64,000 nt of DNA from Actinocorallia herbida (GTDB lineage: Bacteria; Actinomycetota; Actinomycetes; Streptosporangiales; Streptosporangiaceae), in NCBI RefSeq assembly GCF_003751225.1, contig NZ_RJKE01000001.1, positions 9,176,001 through 9,240,000 on the forward strand, read 5' to 3'. Below the pieces are notes generated by a model, which was not told the origin of the DNA, did not search any database, and saw only the letters and a program-made list of their open reading frames with translations. The translations under genes and the position numbers were made by a program. Shown here in pieces: positions 50,902 to 59,744 of this stretch (positions are counted from its first letter, which is position 1; the number at the start of each line of letters is the position of its first letter).

Positions 50902-53123
50902 CCCTTCTCCAGCGCAGGATCGTCGCGAGCGCGGCGGCGCTCGGCGCCTGCCTCACCCTGACCGCGTTCAGTCTGCGGACCGAACGGGTCGGCCTCGAGT
51001 TCGCCACCGGGACCGCATGGCTCCGCAGCCGTGCCATCGGCAAGATCATGCTCGCGGACGGAATGTCGGGCGAGGTCTCCGGCTCCGTCCCCCTGGACGG
51101 TCTGCTCAGCCCGGAGATGTTCCAGGCCGCCGACCCACTGCTGGTCTGGCAGGACACGACACCCGAACTGCGCCGCGTCGACGCCCGGCGGATGACCGGA
51201 GAGACCGCGGCGACGCTCCCCGCGCCGCCCGCCCGCCTGGTCGGCACGACGGACGGCGCCTACGCCTTCCGTGAAGGCGGATCCCCCTCTTTCGTGCCGC
51301 GGGAGGAGCCGACCGAGGCCCGGGAGGTCGACGGCTTCACCGGCCCCGCCGACGACGCGGTCGTCGATGACTGGGGCGTCCTGTGGGCGCTCTCCCTGGA
51401 CGAGGGACGCGCGGTGCCCTTCCACGCCGGGACGGCCGAGGAACCGGTGCGCGTCGGCGCCGTGCGGGGAACCGTCGACCTGATCGTGCACGACGGGGAG
51501 GCCGCCCTGTTCGTCCCGGCCTCGGGGGAGATCCGCGGCCTGCGCGACGGGACCGTCACCCGGCTGCCCGCGACGGGCGCCGGTCTGCTCCCCGTCGAGA
51601 ACACCTCGGGCACCCGGGTTCCGGTGCTCCAGCCGCCGCGCACCCTGCTCGTGCCGGGGAAGGCAGGGCCGGGCGTCAGGCGGGTGGAGCTGGGCGGCGC
51701 CGGCACCGTGGCCGCCCGGGCGTTCCAGCTCGGCTCCGCCGTGTACGTGCCCGACCTCCCCGCCGGACGGCTCCTCGTCTACGACCTCGTGACCGGCGCG
51801 GAGGAGGACCCCATCCAGATCGACGACCGGACCATCGCGTCGGCGGGCTTCGAGATGTTCGGCAAGGACGGCATGCTCTGGGTCAACGAGATCGACGGCC
51901 CCAACGCCCTGGTGATCCGCGAGAACGGACACCGGCTCATCCGCAAATACGACGAGAAGGCGGAGAAGCCGCCTTTCCCGGGGACCGCCTCCCTGGAGGC
52001 GAACGCGCCCACCTCACGCCCGTCCGCGCCGCCGGCCCAGCTCGACCCGAGCGCCGCGCCCTCGACCGGCCCGCCTTCTCCCAACAGCTCGCCGACCCCT
52101 CCGCAGACCTCCGAGCCCGGGCCGTCGGGCCCCGTCGAGGAGGCCCCGACCGAGGAGCCGGAGCCCGTCCCGACCGGAGTCGCGGACGGACCGCCGACCT
52201 CGCTGGACGGCCCGGAGGGATCGGCCGGCCTGCTCTACAGCCCGGACGGGCGGGCCCTCGCCGTCTCCGGCGGGCACGAGGTGATGGTGTACGAGATGCC
52301 CGCGAAAAGGCTGCGCGGAAGGCTCCGGGGCGTTGGCGGGGCGATGGCGTTCAGCCAGGACAGCCGTACCTTCGCGGCGGTCTCGGCCGACGACGGGAAA
52401 TCGGTCCTCCTGTACGACGTCCAGACCCTGGAACGCACCGGCCATCCGCCCCTGGAGGGCGCTTGGATGTTCGCGGAGGTCCCTTACCCGATCACCTTCG
52501 ACCTGCTGAGCTTCGCCGACGAAGGGCGGACCCTCATCGGGGGAGGCGGTCCCTACGCCAACAGCCGTGACGCCCAGCGCGTCATCTCCTGGGATCTCGC
52601 CGAGCCCGGCGAGTACACGCGGCTCGGGATGCTCGGCCTCCTCGCGGTCAAGGAGCCGAGCCCGGACGGTACCCGGCTTCTCTGGACGGGATACGGAGAG
52701 GCCCGGGTGCTCTGGATCTCCGGTGACATCGGTGGTCTCCCCGAGGAAAAGTTCGAGGACGCGCACCGCGCCACCTGGACGGGCGACGGCGAGGCGGTCG
52801 TGACGCTGGGGGAGAAGATCACGGTCCGCTCCCTCGCCACCGGGGCGATGATCCGCTCGATCGACTACACGCCCCAGGAGATCAACCACGGAGACGGGGG
52901 GATCTACACCGCGATCGCGGCGAACAGGGACGGTTCGGTCGTGGCGCTCAGCGGGAAGGACGGCACGCTCACGTTCTGGGACACGGTGACCGGTCAGCGG
53001 CGCGGCGACCCACTCGACGACCTCGACGCCGGATCGTCGCTCAGATTCAGCCCGGATGACGAGACCGTCGCGGTCTCCGGCGGGGACGGGAACGTATGGA
53101 TCGTGGAGGTGCCCGGCCGATGA
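50892..53123 (+). CDS. Membrane-anchored double beta-propeller (WD40-like) protein
   Basis: The 743-residue protein has an N-terminal signal-anchor (about 8-28), a first beta-propeller-like half (about 50-365), a Pro/Ser/Thr-rich linker (about 372-436) and a second WD40-like half (about 438-743; GSAGLLYSPDGRALAVSGGHEV, TFWDTVTGQRRGDPLDDL and RFSPDDETVAVSGGDGNVWIVEV). It lacks a kinase domain. As the second gene of the operon, overlapping the kinase (10 bases) and the MoxR gene (ATGA), it may be an extracytoplasmic co-receptor of the kinase sensor. Confidence 0.75.
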   Translation: MRLTLLQRRIVASAAALGACLTLTAFSLRTERVGLEFATGTAWLRSRAIGKIMLADGMSGEVSGSVPLDGLLSPEMFQAADPLLVWQDTTPELRRVDARRMTGETAATLPAPPARLVGTTDGAYAFREGGSPSFVPREEPTEAREVDGFTGPADDAVVDDWGVLWALSLDEGRAVPFHAGTAEEPVRVGAVRGTVDLIVHDGEAALFVPASGEIRGLRDGTVTRLPATGAGLLPVENTSGTRVPVLQPPRTLLVPGKAGPGVRRVELGGAGTVAARAFQLGSAVYVPDLPAGRLLVYDLVTGAEEDPIQIDDRTIASAGFEMFGKDGMLWVNEIDGPNALVIRENGHRLIRKYDEKAEKPPFPGTASLEANAPTSRPSAPPAQLDPSAAPSTGPPSPNSSPTPPQTSEPGPSGPVEEAPTEEPEPVPTGVADGPPTSLDGPEGSAGLLYSPDGRALAVSGGHEVMVYEMPAKRLRGRLRGVGGAMAFSQDSRTFAAVSADDGKSVLLYDVQTLERTGHPPLEGAWMFAEVPYPITFDLLSFADEGRTLIGGGGPYANSRDAQRVISWDLAEPGEYTRLGMLGLLAVKEPSPDGTRLLWTGYGEARVLWISGDIGGLPEEKFEDAHRATWTGDGEAVVTLGEKITVRSLATGAMIRSIDYTPQEINHGDGGIYTAIAANRDGSVVALSGKDGTLTFWDTVTGQRRGDPLDDLDAGSSLRFSPDDETVAVSGGDGNVWIVEVPGR

Positions 53124-54124
53124 CGGGGAACGCGATGTACCGGACGGATGACGAGCTGACCGAGCGCGTCGAGCGGTTCAAGACGGGGTTCGAGCACGCG
53201 GTGCGGGGCATCGCGGAGGTCGTCCAGGGCAAGGAGGAGCAGATCAGGCTGGCGCTGACCGCGGTCTTCGCGGGCGGCCACCTGCTCATCGAAGACGCGC
53301 CCGGCGTAGGCAAGACGCTCCTCGCGCGCTCTCTGGCGCAGACCCTCGGCGGGGTGTTCCAACGTGTCCAGGGCACCCCCGACCTCCTGCCGTCCGACGT
53401 GGTCGGCACCGAGATCATCGACCCGGAGACCGGACGGCTCAGGTTCCGTCCCGGTCCCGTCTTCGCCAACGTCCTGCTCGCCGACGAACTGAACCGGGCG
53501 TCCCCGAAGACGCAGTCGGCCCTGCTGGAGGTGATGGAGGAAAGGCAGGTCACGGTGGGCACCGCCACGCACGAGGTGCCGAGCCCGTTCCTCGTCATCG
53601 CCACGCAGAACCCCGCGGACTTCGAGAGCACCTACACGCTCCCCGACGCCCAGCTCGACCGGTTCATGATCCGGCTGTCGCTGCGCTACCCCGATCCGGA
53701 GGCCGAGATCGCGATGCTGCGGGGGCACCGGGACCTGCGCGGCCCCGGCAAAGTGGCCCGCGCGATCCCCGAGGCGGAGATCAGGGACTACCAGGAGACC
53801 TGCCGCAGGGTGCACCTCAGCGACTTCGCCTACACCTACATCGTCGAGCTGACCGGCCGCACCCGCACGATGGAGGAGCTGGAGCGGGGCGCGAGCCCGC
53901 GGGCGGGCATCGCGCTGATGCGGGCCGCCCAGGTGCGCGCCGCGTCCGAGGGGCGGGCGGGCGTGACCCCCGACGACGTTCAGGATCTCGCCCCCGCGGT
54001 GCTCGGGCACCGGCTCGTCATCAAACCGGACTTCGCCCACGGCTCGTTCACCGCGGCCGACGCCGTCGCCAAGGCGGTCCGCGCGGCGCCCACCGCGAGT
54101 TCGTCCGGCTGGTGGAGCGCGTGA
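53120..54124 (+). CDS. MoxR-family AAA+ ATPase
   Basis: The 334-residue ATPase has Walker A in EDAPGVGKTLLAR (58-70), Walker B LLADELNRASPK (119-130), the sensor and Arg-finger region (LPDAQLDRFMIRL) and a C-terminal helical AAA lid ending with DVQDLAPAVLGHRL. MoxR ATPases act as chaperones for assembly or activation of partner complexes with von Willebrand or DUF58 proteins. It starts inside the previous stop (ATGA) and overlaps the DUF58 gene, as usual for MoxR-DUF58 pairs. Confidence 0.93.
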   Translation: MTGNAMYRTDDELTERVERFKTGFEHAVRGIAEVVQGKEEQIRLALTAVFAGGHLLIEDAPGVGKTLLARSLAQTLGGVFQRVQGTPDLLPSDVVGTEIIDPETGRLRFRPGPVFANVLLADELNRASPKTQSALLEVMEERQVTVGTATHEVPSPFLVIATQNPADFESTYTLPDAQLDRFMIRLSLRYPDPEAEIAMLRGHRDLRGPGKVARAIPEAEIRDYQETCRRVHLSDFAYTYIVELTGRTRTMEELERGASPRAGIALMRAAQVRAASEGRAGVTPDDVQDLAPAVLGHRLVIKPDFAHGSFTAADAVAKAVRAAPTASSSGWWSA

Positions 54125-55212
54125 CGCAGAGCGGCCGGTTCGTCGTAGGGGTGGGGGCCGCCTTCACCGTCGCAGGCATCGCGCTGTCCTATCGGGAGTT
54201 CCTGCTGGTGGGCGGGTGCCTGCTGCTGCTCGCCGGCGGCGCGGCGGCCGTCGTCCGGTGGCCGAGCGGCGCACGGGTGCGCACCGGGGCACGCGTCGTG
54301 CGGGTCACCCGGGGCGAGCCGATGGGGCTGCCGATGGAGGTGCACGGCACGCGCGACAGGCTGGGGCTGCTGCGCTCCCTCGCCGTCCGGGTCGGGGACG
54401 TCGAGGCCGACGTCGCGGAGCACGCCGACGGGACCGTGCTCGAGCTGGGACCGGGGACCGCCCGGCGCGGAGTCTTCGAACTCGTCCCCTCCATGGTGGT
54501 CCGGGAGCCGCTCGGGCTCGCCGAACGACTGCTCGGCTCACTCGACCGGGTGACCTTGATCGTCCATCCCGCGTCGGTGCCGATGCCGCCGCAGGCCGCC
54601 TCCTGGGCCGCCGACGGCCCGGACGGTCCCGCGGAGCGCGACCCCACCTCGTTCCACTCGCTGCGCGACTACGTCATCGGCGACAGTCTCCGGCACGTGC
54701 ACTGGCCGACGAGCGCACGGGTCGGACGCCTCGTCGTCAGACAGCTCACCGACGCCGTCGAACGCTCCCTCACCGTCGTCCTGGACACCGACGCGCGCGC
54801 CTACGCCGACGCGGCCGAATTCGAGGCGTCGGTCGAGACCGCCGCCTCGCTCCTGCACGCGATGGCCGACCTGCCCGGCCGCAACACCGCGAGCCTCAGG
54901 GCGGGAGGCACGGTCCTGGTCGGCGAGCGCAGAGTCGAGGAGGTCCGCCCGTTCCTCGACGCGCTGGCCGCGGTCACCCCGGGGGCGATCCCGCTGCGCC
55001 GGGGCCGTCCGCCGCGCGGCGGACGGCTCGTCGTCGTCACCGGAGGGGTGGACCGCGGCCAGCACGACCTCCTGCGCCGCACGCGGGGCACCGCACGGAT
55101 CTTCCGGATCACCCGTGCGCAACCGCCATCGATCCAGCGGCGCCCGCGTGTCTCGACGGTGACGGCGCCCGACGCCGCCGAGGCCGCGAGGCTGCTCCAG
55201 AGGTCTCGGTGA
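54112..55212 (+). CDS. DUF58-domain protein, partner of MoxR
   Basis: The 366-residue protein has two N-terminal TM helices (about 10-48), a beta-rich middle and the DUF58 core (about 180-235: FHSLRDYVIGDSLRHVHWPTSARVGRLVVRQ). DUF58 proteins of MoxR operons resemble vWA-linked membrane proteins. GTG 54112 or the downstream GTG 54121, which overlaps the MoxR stop, are both possible starts. The stop overlaps the start of the transglutaminase-like gene (GTGA). Confidence 0.9.
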   Translation: MERVTQSGRFVVGVGAAFTVAGIALSYREFLLVGGCLLLLAGGAAAVVRWPSGARVRTGARVVRVTRGEPMGLPMEVHGTRDRLGLLRSLAVRVGDVEADVAEHADGTVLELGPGTARRGVFELVPSMVVREPLGLAERLLGSLDRVTLIVHPASVPMPPQAASWAADGPDGPAERDPTSFHSLRDYVIGDSLRHVHWPTSARVGRLVVRQLTDAVERSLTVVLDTDARAYADAAEFEASVETAASLLHAMADLPGRNTASLRAGGTVLVGERRVEEVRPFLDALAAVTPGAIPLRRGRPPRGGRLVVVTGGVDRGQHDLLRRTRGTARIFRITRAQPPSIQRRPRVSTVTAPDAAEAARLLQRSR

Positions 55213-57371
55213 GACGCCTCCTCCACCCCCCGAGGTGGCTCGTGGAGGCCACCGTGGCAACAGGCGCCGTCCTCGCCGCGGGCCTCTGCTTCCACTCACT
55301 GTTCGGTGCGGGCGCTCTGTGGACACCCGCCACCGTCGTATGTGTCGGCACCGCCTTCGTCTGTGCGGCCGCACGGCGGCTTCCCTGGTGGGCGGCCTGG
55401 CCTGCGTCCGGGCTCCTCGTCGTCGCCGTCCTTTGGTGGGCCGGAGACCATCCGGGACGCTCGGCGATCGCCCTGTACCGGGGCTGGGGAGCGCTGCTCG
55501 ACACCACGCTCCCGGTGCCCGCCACGGCGGCGAACCTCGCGGTGCCGCTCGCGGTGCTCTGGGCGGGAACCGCGGTGACCGTCCGGATGACGCTGCGGAC
55601 ACGAGGCCGTCCCACGCCGCTCATCCCCGCGTTCGCCGTCTTCGCGCTCGCGATGGCCTACTCATCGGCGGAACCCGGGGTCAACCGTGTCCCCGCGGTC
55701 TGCTTCACCGCCGCGGTGATCGCGTTCCTCTTCCTGCGGAGGCCCCGCCGCCGTCCGCGTGCGCGGCGGGCGCGGATCGCGACGGGGCTCGCGGTGTGCG
55801 CCGTGCTGTTCGTGGCCGTCGCCGCCGCGGGATTCCTCGGCGGCTCCCGGCCGCACGACCTGCGCGCCGGCAGGTCGGTCTCACTCGTCGTCCGCGACGA
55901 GGCGAACCCCCTCTCCCGGGTGTCGGAATGGCTCCTGCACGGCACCGAACTGTTCGACGTCGAGGGCACGGCCTCGGGCGAGCCGTTCCGCCTCGCGGTG
56001 TTCGACGCCCACGACGGACTGCGCTGGTCGACGTCGGCGTCATTCCTGCGGACCGGGTCGCGGATCCCCGCGCGGGCCGACGTGTCGGGCGAGCCCGTCG
56101 AACGCACGATCCGGCTCACCGGGCTGCGCGGCCGTTGGCTGCCGTCCGACGGATGGCCCGACCGGCTCTCCACGCCGGCCCTCGTCGATCCGGAGACCGG
56201 CGTGCTGGCCATGCCCGACCCCGTCAAGGAGGGCTTCACCTACCGGGTGTGGACTCGCCGGCTCGGCACACCCGGCGAAGCCGACAAGGCGGCGCTGCGC
56301 GAGCTCTCGCTGCGACCCGACCACGGGGTGGAGCTGCCCGCGCGGCTCGCCGACCTGGGAGAGGAGGCCGCTGCGAACGCGCCCAACCCCTACGACTTCG
56401 CCGAGCGCCTCGCCGAACTCCTCAGCGAGCGGTGCGTCTTCGACGACCACGCCCGCCCCGGGCACTCCCTCGGCAGGCTCGCGGCCTTCTGCGCCGGTGG
56501 TGAGGGCGGCGCCGGGACGTCCGAGCAGTTCGCGACCGCTTACGCGCTGATCGCGCGCGCCCAGGGGCTCCGGACCCGTCTCGTTCTCGGTTTCACGGTC
56601 CCGGAGAAGGCCGACGCCCTGGACGGCGATCACACGGTGAGGTCCGGCGACGTGCTGGTCTGGCCGGAGGTCGGGTTCCCGTCGGTCGGATGGGTCGCCT
56701 TCTCCCCGACCCCGGCCCGGGAAGGCTCCGGCGCGGGCACGACCGATGCCGCCCCGACGCCCGACACTTCCCCCTCCGACCATCAGGTGGACTCACCGAA
56801 GGGGAGCCCTTCTCCCACGGTTCTGCCCCTGCCGCCCGAACCGCCGGACATCGACCCGCCGGTCGTCGCGTGGACGTCCTCGCGGCTGTGGCTGCTGGTC
56901 CTCGGCGCGTTTCTGCTGCTCGCCTATCCCGTCACGGCAGCGGTCATGCCTTGGGCCGCGGTCTTCCGTGCCAGAAGAGCGGGACCCCCGCAAGCGCGCA
57001 TCACCGGTGCCTGGCTCTACGCGATCCGTCCTCTTCCCAGGGATCCGGCACTCACGCCCACCCGGACGTTGGCCGTAGCCGAGTCGGCGCACTTGAACTC
57101 CGCCCCGCTCGCGCCCCTCGCCGCGCTCATGGACGCCTCCCTCTACCTCCGCTATACGCCGACTTCGTCCGACGCCGGAGCCGCGTGGTCGTCCGCCCTC
57201 GCCTTCCGCAGATCCACCTCCTGGTTCCGTCGGTTCCGGCCCAGGGAGCTCGCCTTCCACGTCCGGCTCGCCGTCCATCCCCTCCGCAGAGCCGGCGCGC
57301 TGCGTCATCGGGCGTCGGGCCGGGTCAGTGCAGGAAGACGATCTTTCCTCGGGCGTGCCGGGTCTCGCTGA
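55209..57371 (+). CDS. Transglutaminase-like membrane protein lacking the catalytic triad
   Basis: The 720-residue protein has about six N-terminal TM helices (to about residue 210), an extracytoplasmic transglutaminase-like fold (about 235-505) and a C-terminal TM helix (about 560-580) plus cytoplasmic tail, the TgpA layout. In active TgpA proteins the core reads GYCEQFA...DAHAWPEV...GWVPFDPTP. Here it reads GTSEQFA (S438 for Cys), DVLVWPEV (L483 for His) and GWVAFSPTP (S499 for Asp). All three residues are replaced, so it is expected to be catalytically dead and to act as a scaffold. The GTG overlaps the DUF58 stop. The end overlaps the convergent oxidoreductase gene by 47 bases. Confidence 0.85.
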   Translation: MRRLLHPPRWLVEATVATGAVLAAGLCFHSLFGAGALWTPATVVCVGTAFVCAAARRLPWWAAWPASGLLVVAVLWWAGDHPGRSAIALYRGWGALLDTTLPVPATAANLAVPLAVLWAGTAVTVRMTLRTRGRPTPLIPAFAVFALAMAYSSAEPGVNRVPAVCFTAAVIAFLFLRRPRRRPRARRARIATGLAVCAVLFVAVAAAGFLGGSRPHDLRAGRSVSLVVRDEANPLSRVSEWLLHGTELFDVEGTASGEPFRLAVFDAHDGLRWSTSASFLRTGSRIPARADVSGEPVERTIRLTGLRGRWLPSDGWPDRLSTPALVDPETGVLAMPDPVKEGFTYRVWTRRLGTPGEADKAALRELSLRPDHGVELPARLADLGEEAAANAPNPYDFAERLAELLSERCVFDDHARPGHSLGRLAAFCAGGEGGAGTSEQFATAYALIARAQGLRTRLVLGFTVPEKADALDGDHTVRSGDVLVWPEVGFPSVGWVAFSPTPAREGSGAGTTDAAPTPDTSPSDHQVDSPKGSPSPTVLPLPPEPPDIDPPVVAWTSSRLWLLVLGAFLLLAYPVTAAVMPWAAVFRARRAGPPQARITGAWLYAIRPLPRDPALTPTRTLAVAESAHLNSAPLAPLAALMDASLYLRYTPTSSDAGAAWSSALAFRRSTSWFRRFRPRELAFHVRLAVHPLRRAGALRHRASGRVSAGRRSFLGRAGSR

Positions 57372-58272
57372 GTTCGTGGGCCGTCGGGGCCTCGGTGAGG
57401 GGGAAGGTCGCCGCGACGGGGATGCGCAGGCGGCCCTCGGCGGCCAGGGTGACGGCGATGGGGAGGGCGTGGAGGGCGAGGGGGTCGGCGGAGCCGATGG
57501 TCTTGCCCGTCTCGTCGGCCGGGGCCCCGTGGGACATGTGGACGCCGAGCGCGGGTCCCGCCGGGTCGGCGATCGTTACGACCCGGGAGGGGTCGGCGGC
57601 GATGGCGACGAGGTCGGTAAGGGCGCCTCCGGCGCAGTCGAAGACCGCGTCCACTCCGTCGGGGGCCAGCTCGCGGACCCGGTCGGCGAGACCGGGTCCG
57701 TAGGTCGTGGGGAGCGCGCCCAGCGCGCGGAGGAAGTCGTGGTTGCGCTCGCTCGCCGTGCCGATCACGGTGGCGCCGCGCGCCGCCGCCATCTGGACGG
57801 CCACGGTGCCGACCCCGCCGGCCGCGCCCTGGACGAGGACGGTCCGGCCGGGCCCGGCCGCGAGCCGGTCGAGCACCCGGGTGGCCGTCTCCACGCTGCC
57901 CGCGGCGCCTCCCGCCTCCGCCCAGCTCCACGCGGCGGGCCTGGGCGCCCAGGCGGCGAGGACCGCGAAGTCCGCGTTGGCCCCGCGCGCGGCCGAGCTC
58001 GTCATGCCGAAGACCTCATCGCCGACCGAGACGCCGGTGACGCCGTCGCCGACCTCGTCCACCACGCCCGCGGCGTCGAAGCCGGTCAGGTACGGGAACA
58101 CCGTGGGCACCACCGCGCGCAGCTCCCCGGAGCGGATGCGCACGTCCCCGGCGGAAAGCCCGGAAGCCCGGACGGCGACGCGGATCTCGCCCGGACCGGC
58201 GTGCGGCGCCGCGACCTCGGCGACGTGGACGACCTCGGCGGGGCCGTATGCGGCGAACTGAACTGCTCTCAT
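57325..58272 (-). CDS. NADP-dependent zinc-type/quinone oxidoreductase (MDR)
   Basis: The 315-residue protein has the MDR fold: substrate side residues 1-110 (AAYGPAEVVHVAEV; FPYLTGFDAAGVVDEVG) and a Rossmann domain with QGAAGGVGTVAVQMAAARGATVIGT. It lacks the zinc cysteines, as do quinone oxidoreductases. Divergent TetR regulation (58323) is likely. Confidence 0.9.
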   Translation of the reverse strand: MRAVQFAAYGPAEVVHVAEVAAPHAGPGEIRVAVRASGLSAGDVRIRSGELRAVVPTVFPYLTGFDAAGVVDEVGDGVTGVSVGDEVFGMTSSAARGANADFAVLAAWAPRPAAWSWAEAGGAAGSVETATRVLDRLAAGPGRTVLVQGAAGGVGTVAVQMAAARGATVIGTASERNHDFLRALGALPTTYGPGLADRVRELAPDGVDAVFDCAGGALTDLVAIAADPSRVVTIADPAGPALGVHMSHGAPADETGKTIGSADPLALHALPIAVTLAAEGRLRIPVAATFPLTEAPTAHELSETRHARGKIVFLH

Positions 58273-58283
58273 ACCGGCAGAAC

Positions 58284-58308
58284 GTAACGGAGCACCCCGT
58301 CCGTTTAC
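58284..58308. promoter_or_regulatory. Candidate TetR operator between oxidoreductase and TetR genes
   Basis: GTAACGGA (58284-58291) and TCCGTTTAC (58300-58308) form an inverted repeat with one extra base in the second arm, in the 50-base spacer between the two divergent starts. It most likely binds the TetR protein encoded at 58323. Confidence 0.5.
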
Positions 58309-58322
58309 CTAAAGTGAGAGAC

Positions 58323-58937
58323 ATGCCGGCCCAAGTGGGAACGCAGCTCCGCTCAGACGCCCGCGACAACCGCGCGCGCATCCTCGCCGTCGCCCGCGCC
58401 GCCTTCGCCGTCGACGGCATCGAGGTGCCGATCCGGGAGATCGCGCGGCGCGCCGAGGTGGGCGTCGCGACCGTCTACCGGCACTTCCCGACCAAGGAGG
58501 CCCTGCTCGCCGAGGCGTTCGCCGAGCAGATGGCCTCCTGCGCGGCGATCGTCGCGGAGGGCGCGGCGGCCGACGACCCGTGGCACGGGTTCTGCCTGGT
58601 GATCGAGCGGCTCATGGCGGTGCACGCGCTCGACCGGGGCTTCGCCCGCGCGTTCACCGCGGGGCTGCCCGCCGAATTCGCGGCGGCGCACGACCGCACG
58701 CTCCACCTGCTGGCCGACCTGGTCCGGCGGGCGAAGGAGACGGGCTCGCTGCGGCGGGACTTCGTGCTGGAGGACGTCAGCCTGGCGCTGATGGCCAACG
58801 AGGGCATCCGGGCGGAGACACCCGGGATGCGGGCCGCGGCGTCGCGCCGCTTCGCCGCGCTGATGATCCGGTCGTTCCAGGCCGACCCCGTCCTCGCGCC
58901 GCTGCCCCCGGCCGTCCGGCTGCCGCTCAGGCGCTAG
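58323..58937 (+). CDS. TetR-family regulator (oxidoreductase neighbour)
   Basis: The 204-residue regulator has the TetR DNA-binding domain (about 14-60: RARILAVARAAFAVDGIEV, EIARRAEVGVATVYRHFPTKEALL) and a helical ligand domain. ATG 58323 is right at the start of the conserved region; the longer frame runs into the operator. Its end overlaps the next regulator, convergent, by 11 bases. Confidence 0.9.
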   Translation: MPAQVGTQLRSDARDNRARILAVARAAFAVDGIEVPIREIARRAEVGVATVYRHFPTKEALLAEAFAEQMASCAAIVAEGAAADDPWHGFCLVIERLMAVHALDRGFARAFTAGLPAEFAAAHDRTLHLLADLVRRAKETGSLRRDFVLEDVSLALMANEGIRAETPGMRAAASRRFAALMIRSFQADPVLAPLPPAVRLPLRR

Positions 58938-59679
58938 GGGTCTCGCCCGGGGCGAAGGTGCGGGCGATGCCGTCGAGGAGCCAGGAGAGGCCGCGTTCGA
59001 AGCGCTGCTCCGGGTCGGCGGGCTGGGTGGTGGCCTCGACAAGGGGAGCGAGCCGGGGAAAGTCGCCTTCGGCGACGAGCTGGCGCAGGTAGGGCATGGC
59101 CGCGGACTTGGCATCGGCGTGGGTGACGCCATAGCGGCGGAACATCTCGTCGTCCACGATCTCGCGCAGGGTGCAGCCGATCATGTAGGAATCGATGTGG
59201 TGGACGATCTGGACCGCCTTCTCCGGGGGCAGCCCGAGCTCGTCGAGCGCCTCCAGTGACTGCTCCAGGTGGCGCAACCGGTTCGGCCCGATCGTCGTGT
59301 ACTGGTTGACCAGCTTCACCGCCCACGGGTGGCGCCGCATCATCGCGCGGGAGCGGCGGGCGATCAGGCTGATCGCCTCGCGCCAGTGCGGCGGCAGCTC
59401 GCCCGGCGGGACGAGGACCTCGCCGATGAGCTCGTCGACCATGAGCTCGAGGAGGTCCTCCTTCTTGTCGATGTGGCTGTAGAGGCTCATCGTGCGCGCT
59501 CCGAGATGGGTCGCGATCCGCCGGATCGACACCGCGGCCAGCCCCTCCGCGTCGCCGATCTCCATGGCCGCCCGGACGATGTCGGCGCGGCAGAGCTGAC
59601 GGCGGTGGCGTGTCCGGCCGCGCGTCCACACGGGGCCCGCCTCCGCGCCGGGGCCGGGTGGGTCGACGTTGGAGCGCAT
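58927..59679 (-). CDS. TetR-family regulator of the adjacent drug exporter
   Basis: The 250-residue protein has an extended N-terminus (about 25 residues), a TetR DNA-binding domain (about 32-78: ADIVRAAMEIGDAEGLAAVSI, LYSHIDKKEDLLELM) and the TetR_C type ligand domain (RSRAMMRRHPWAVKLVNQY). This type is widely found divergent from MFS exporters, as here (65-base spacer). Confidence 0.9.
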   Translation of the reverse strand: MRSNVDPPGPGAEAGPVWTRGRTRHRRQLCRADIVRAAMEIGDAEGLAAVSIRRIATHLGARTMSLYSHIDKKEDLLELMVDELIGEVLVPPGELPPHWREAISLIARRSRAMMRRHPWAVKLVNQYTTIGPNRLRHLEQSLEALDELGLPPEKAVQIVHHIDSYMIGCTLREIVDDEMFRRYGVTHADAKSAAMPYLRQLVAEGDFPRLAPLVEATTQPADPEQRFERGLSWLLDGIARTFAPGETPSA

Positions 59680-59744
59680 GCCCCCATGATAAGTCTCGTA
59701 CGCCGTATCGCTAAGCGCTACAGTGTATCGGTAGGGCCGGAACA
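59680..59744. promoter_or_regulatory. Exporter-regulator divergent promoter region with operator-like repeats
   Basis: The 65-base spacer has CGCT-A-AGCG (59709-59717), the overlapping palindrome AGCGCT (59714-59719) and GTATCG in direct copies at 59705-59710 and 59725-59730. These are sized and placed as a TetR operator that would repress both genes. Confidence 0.5.
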
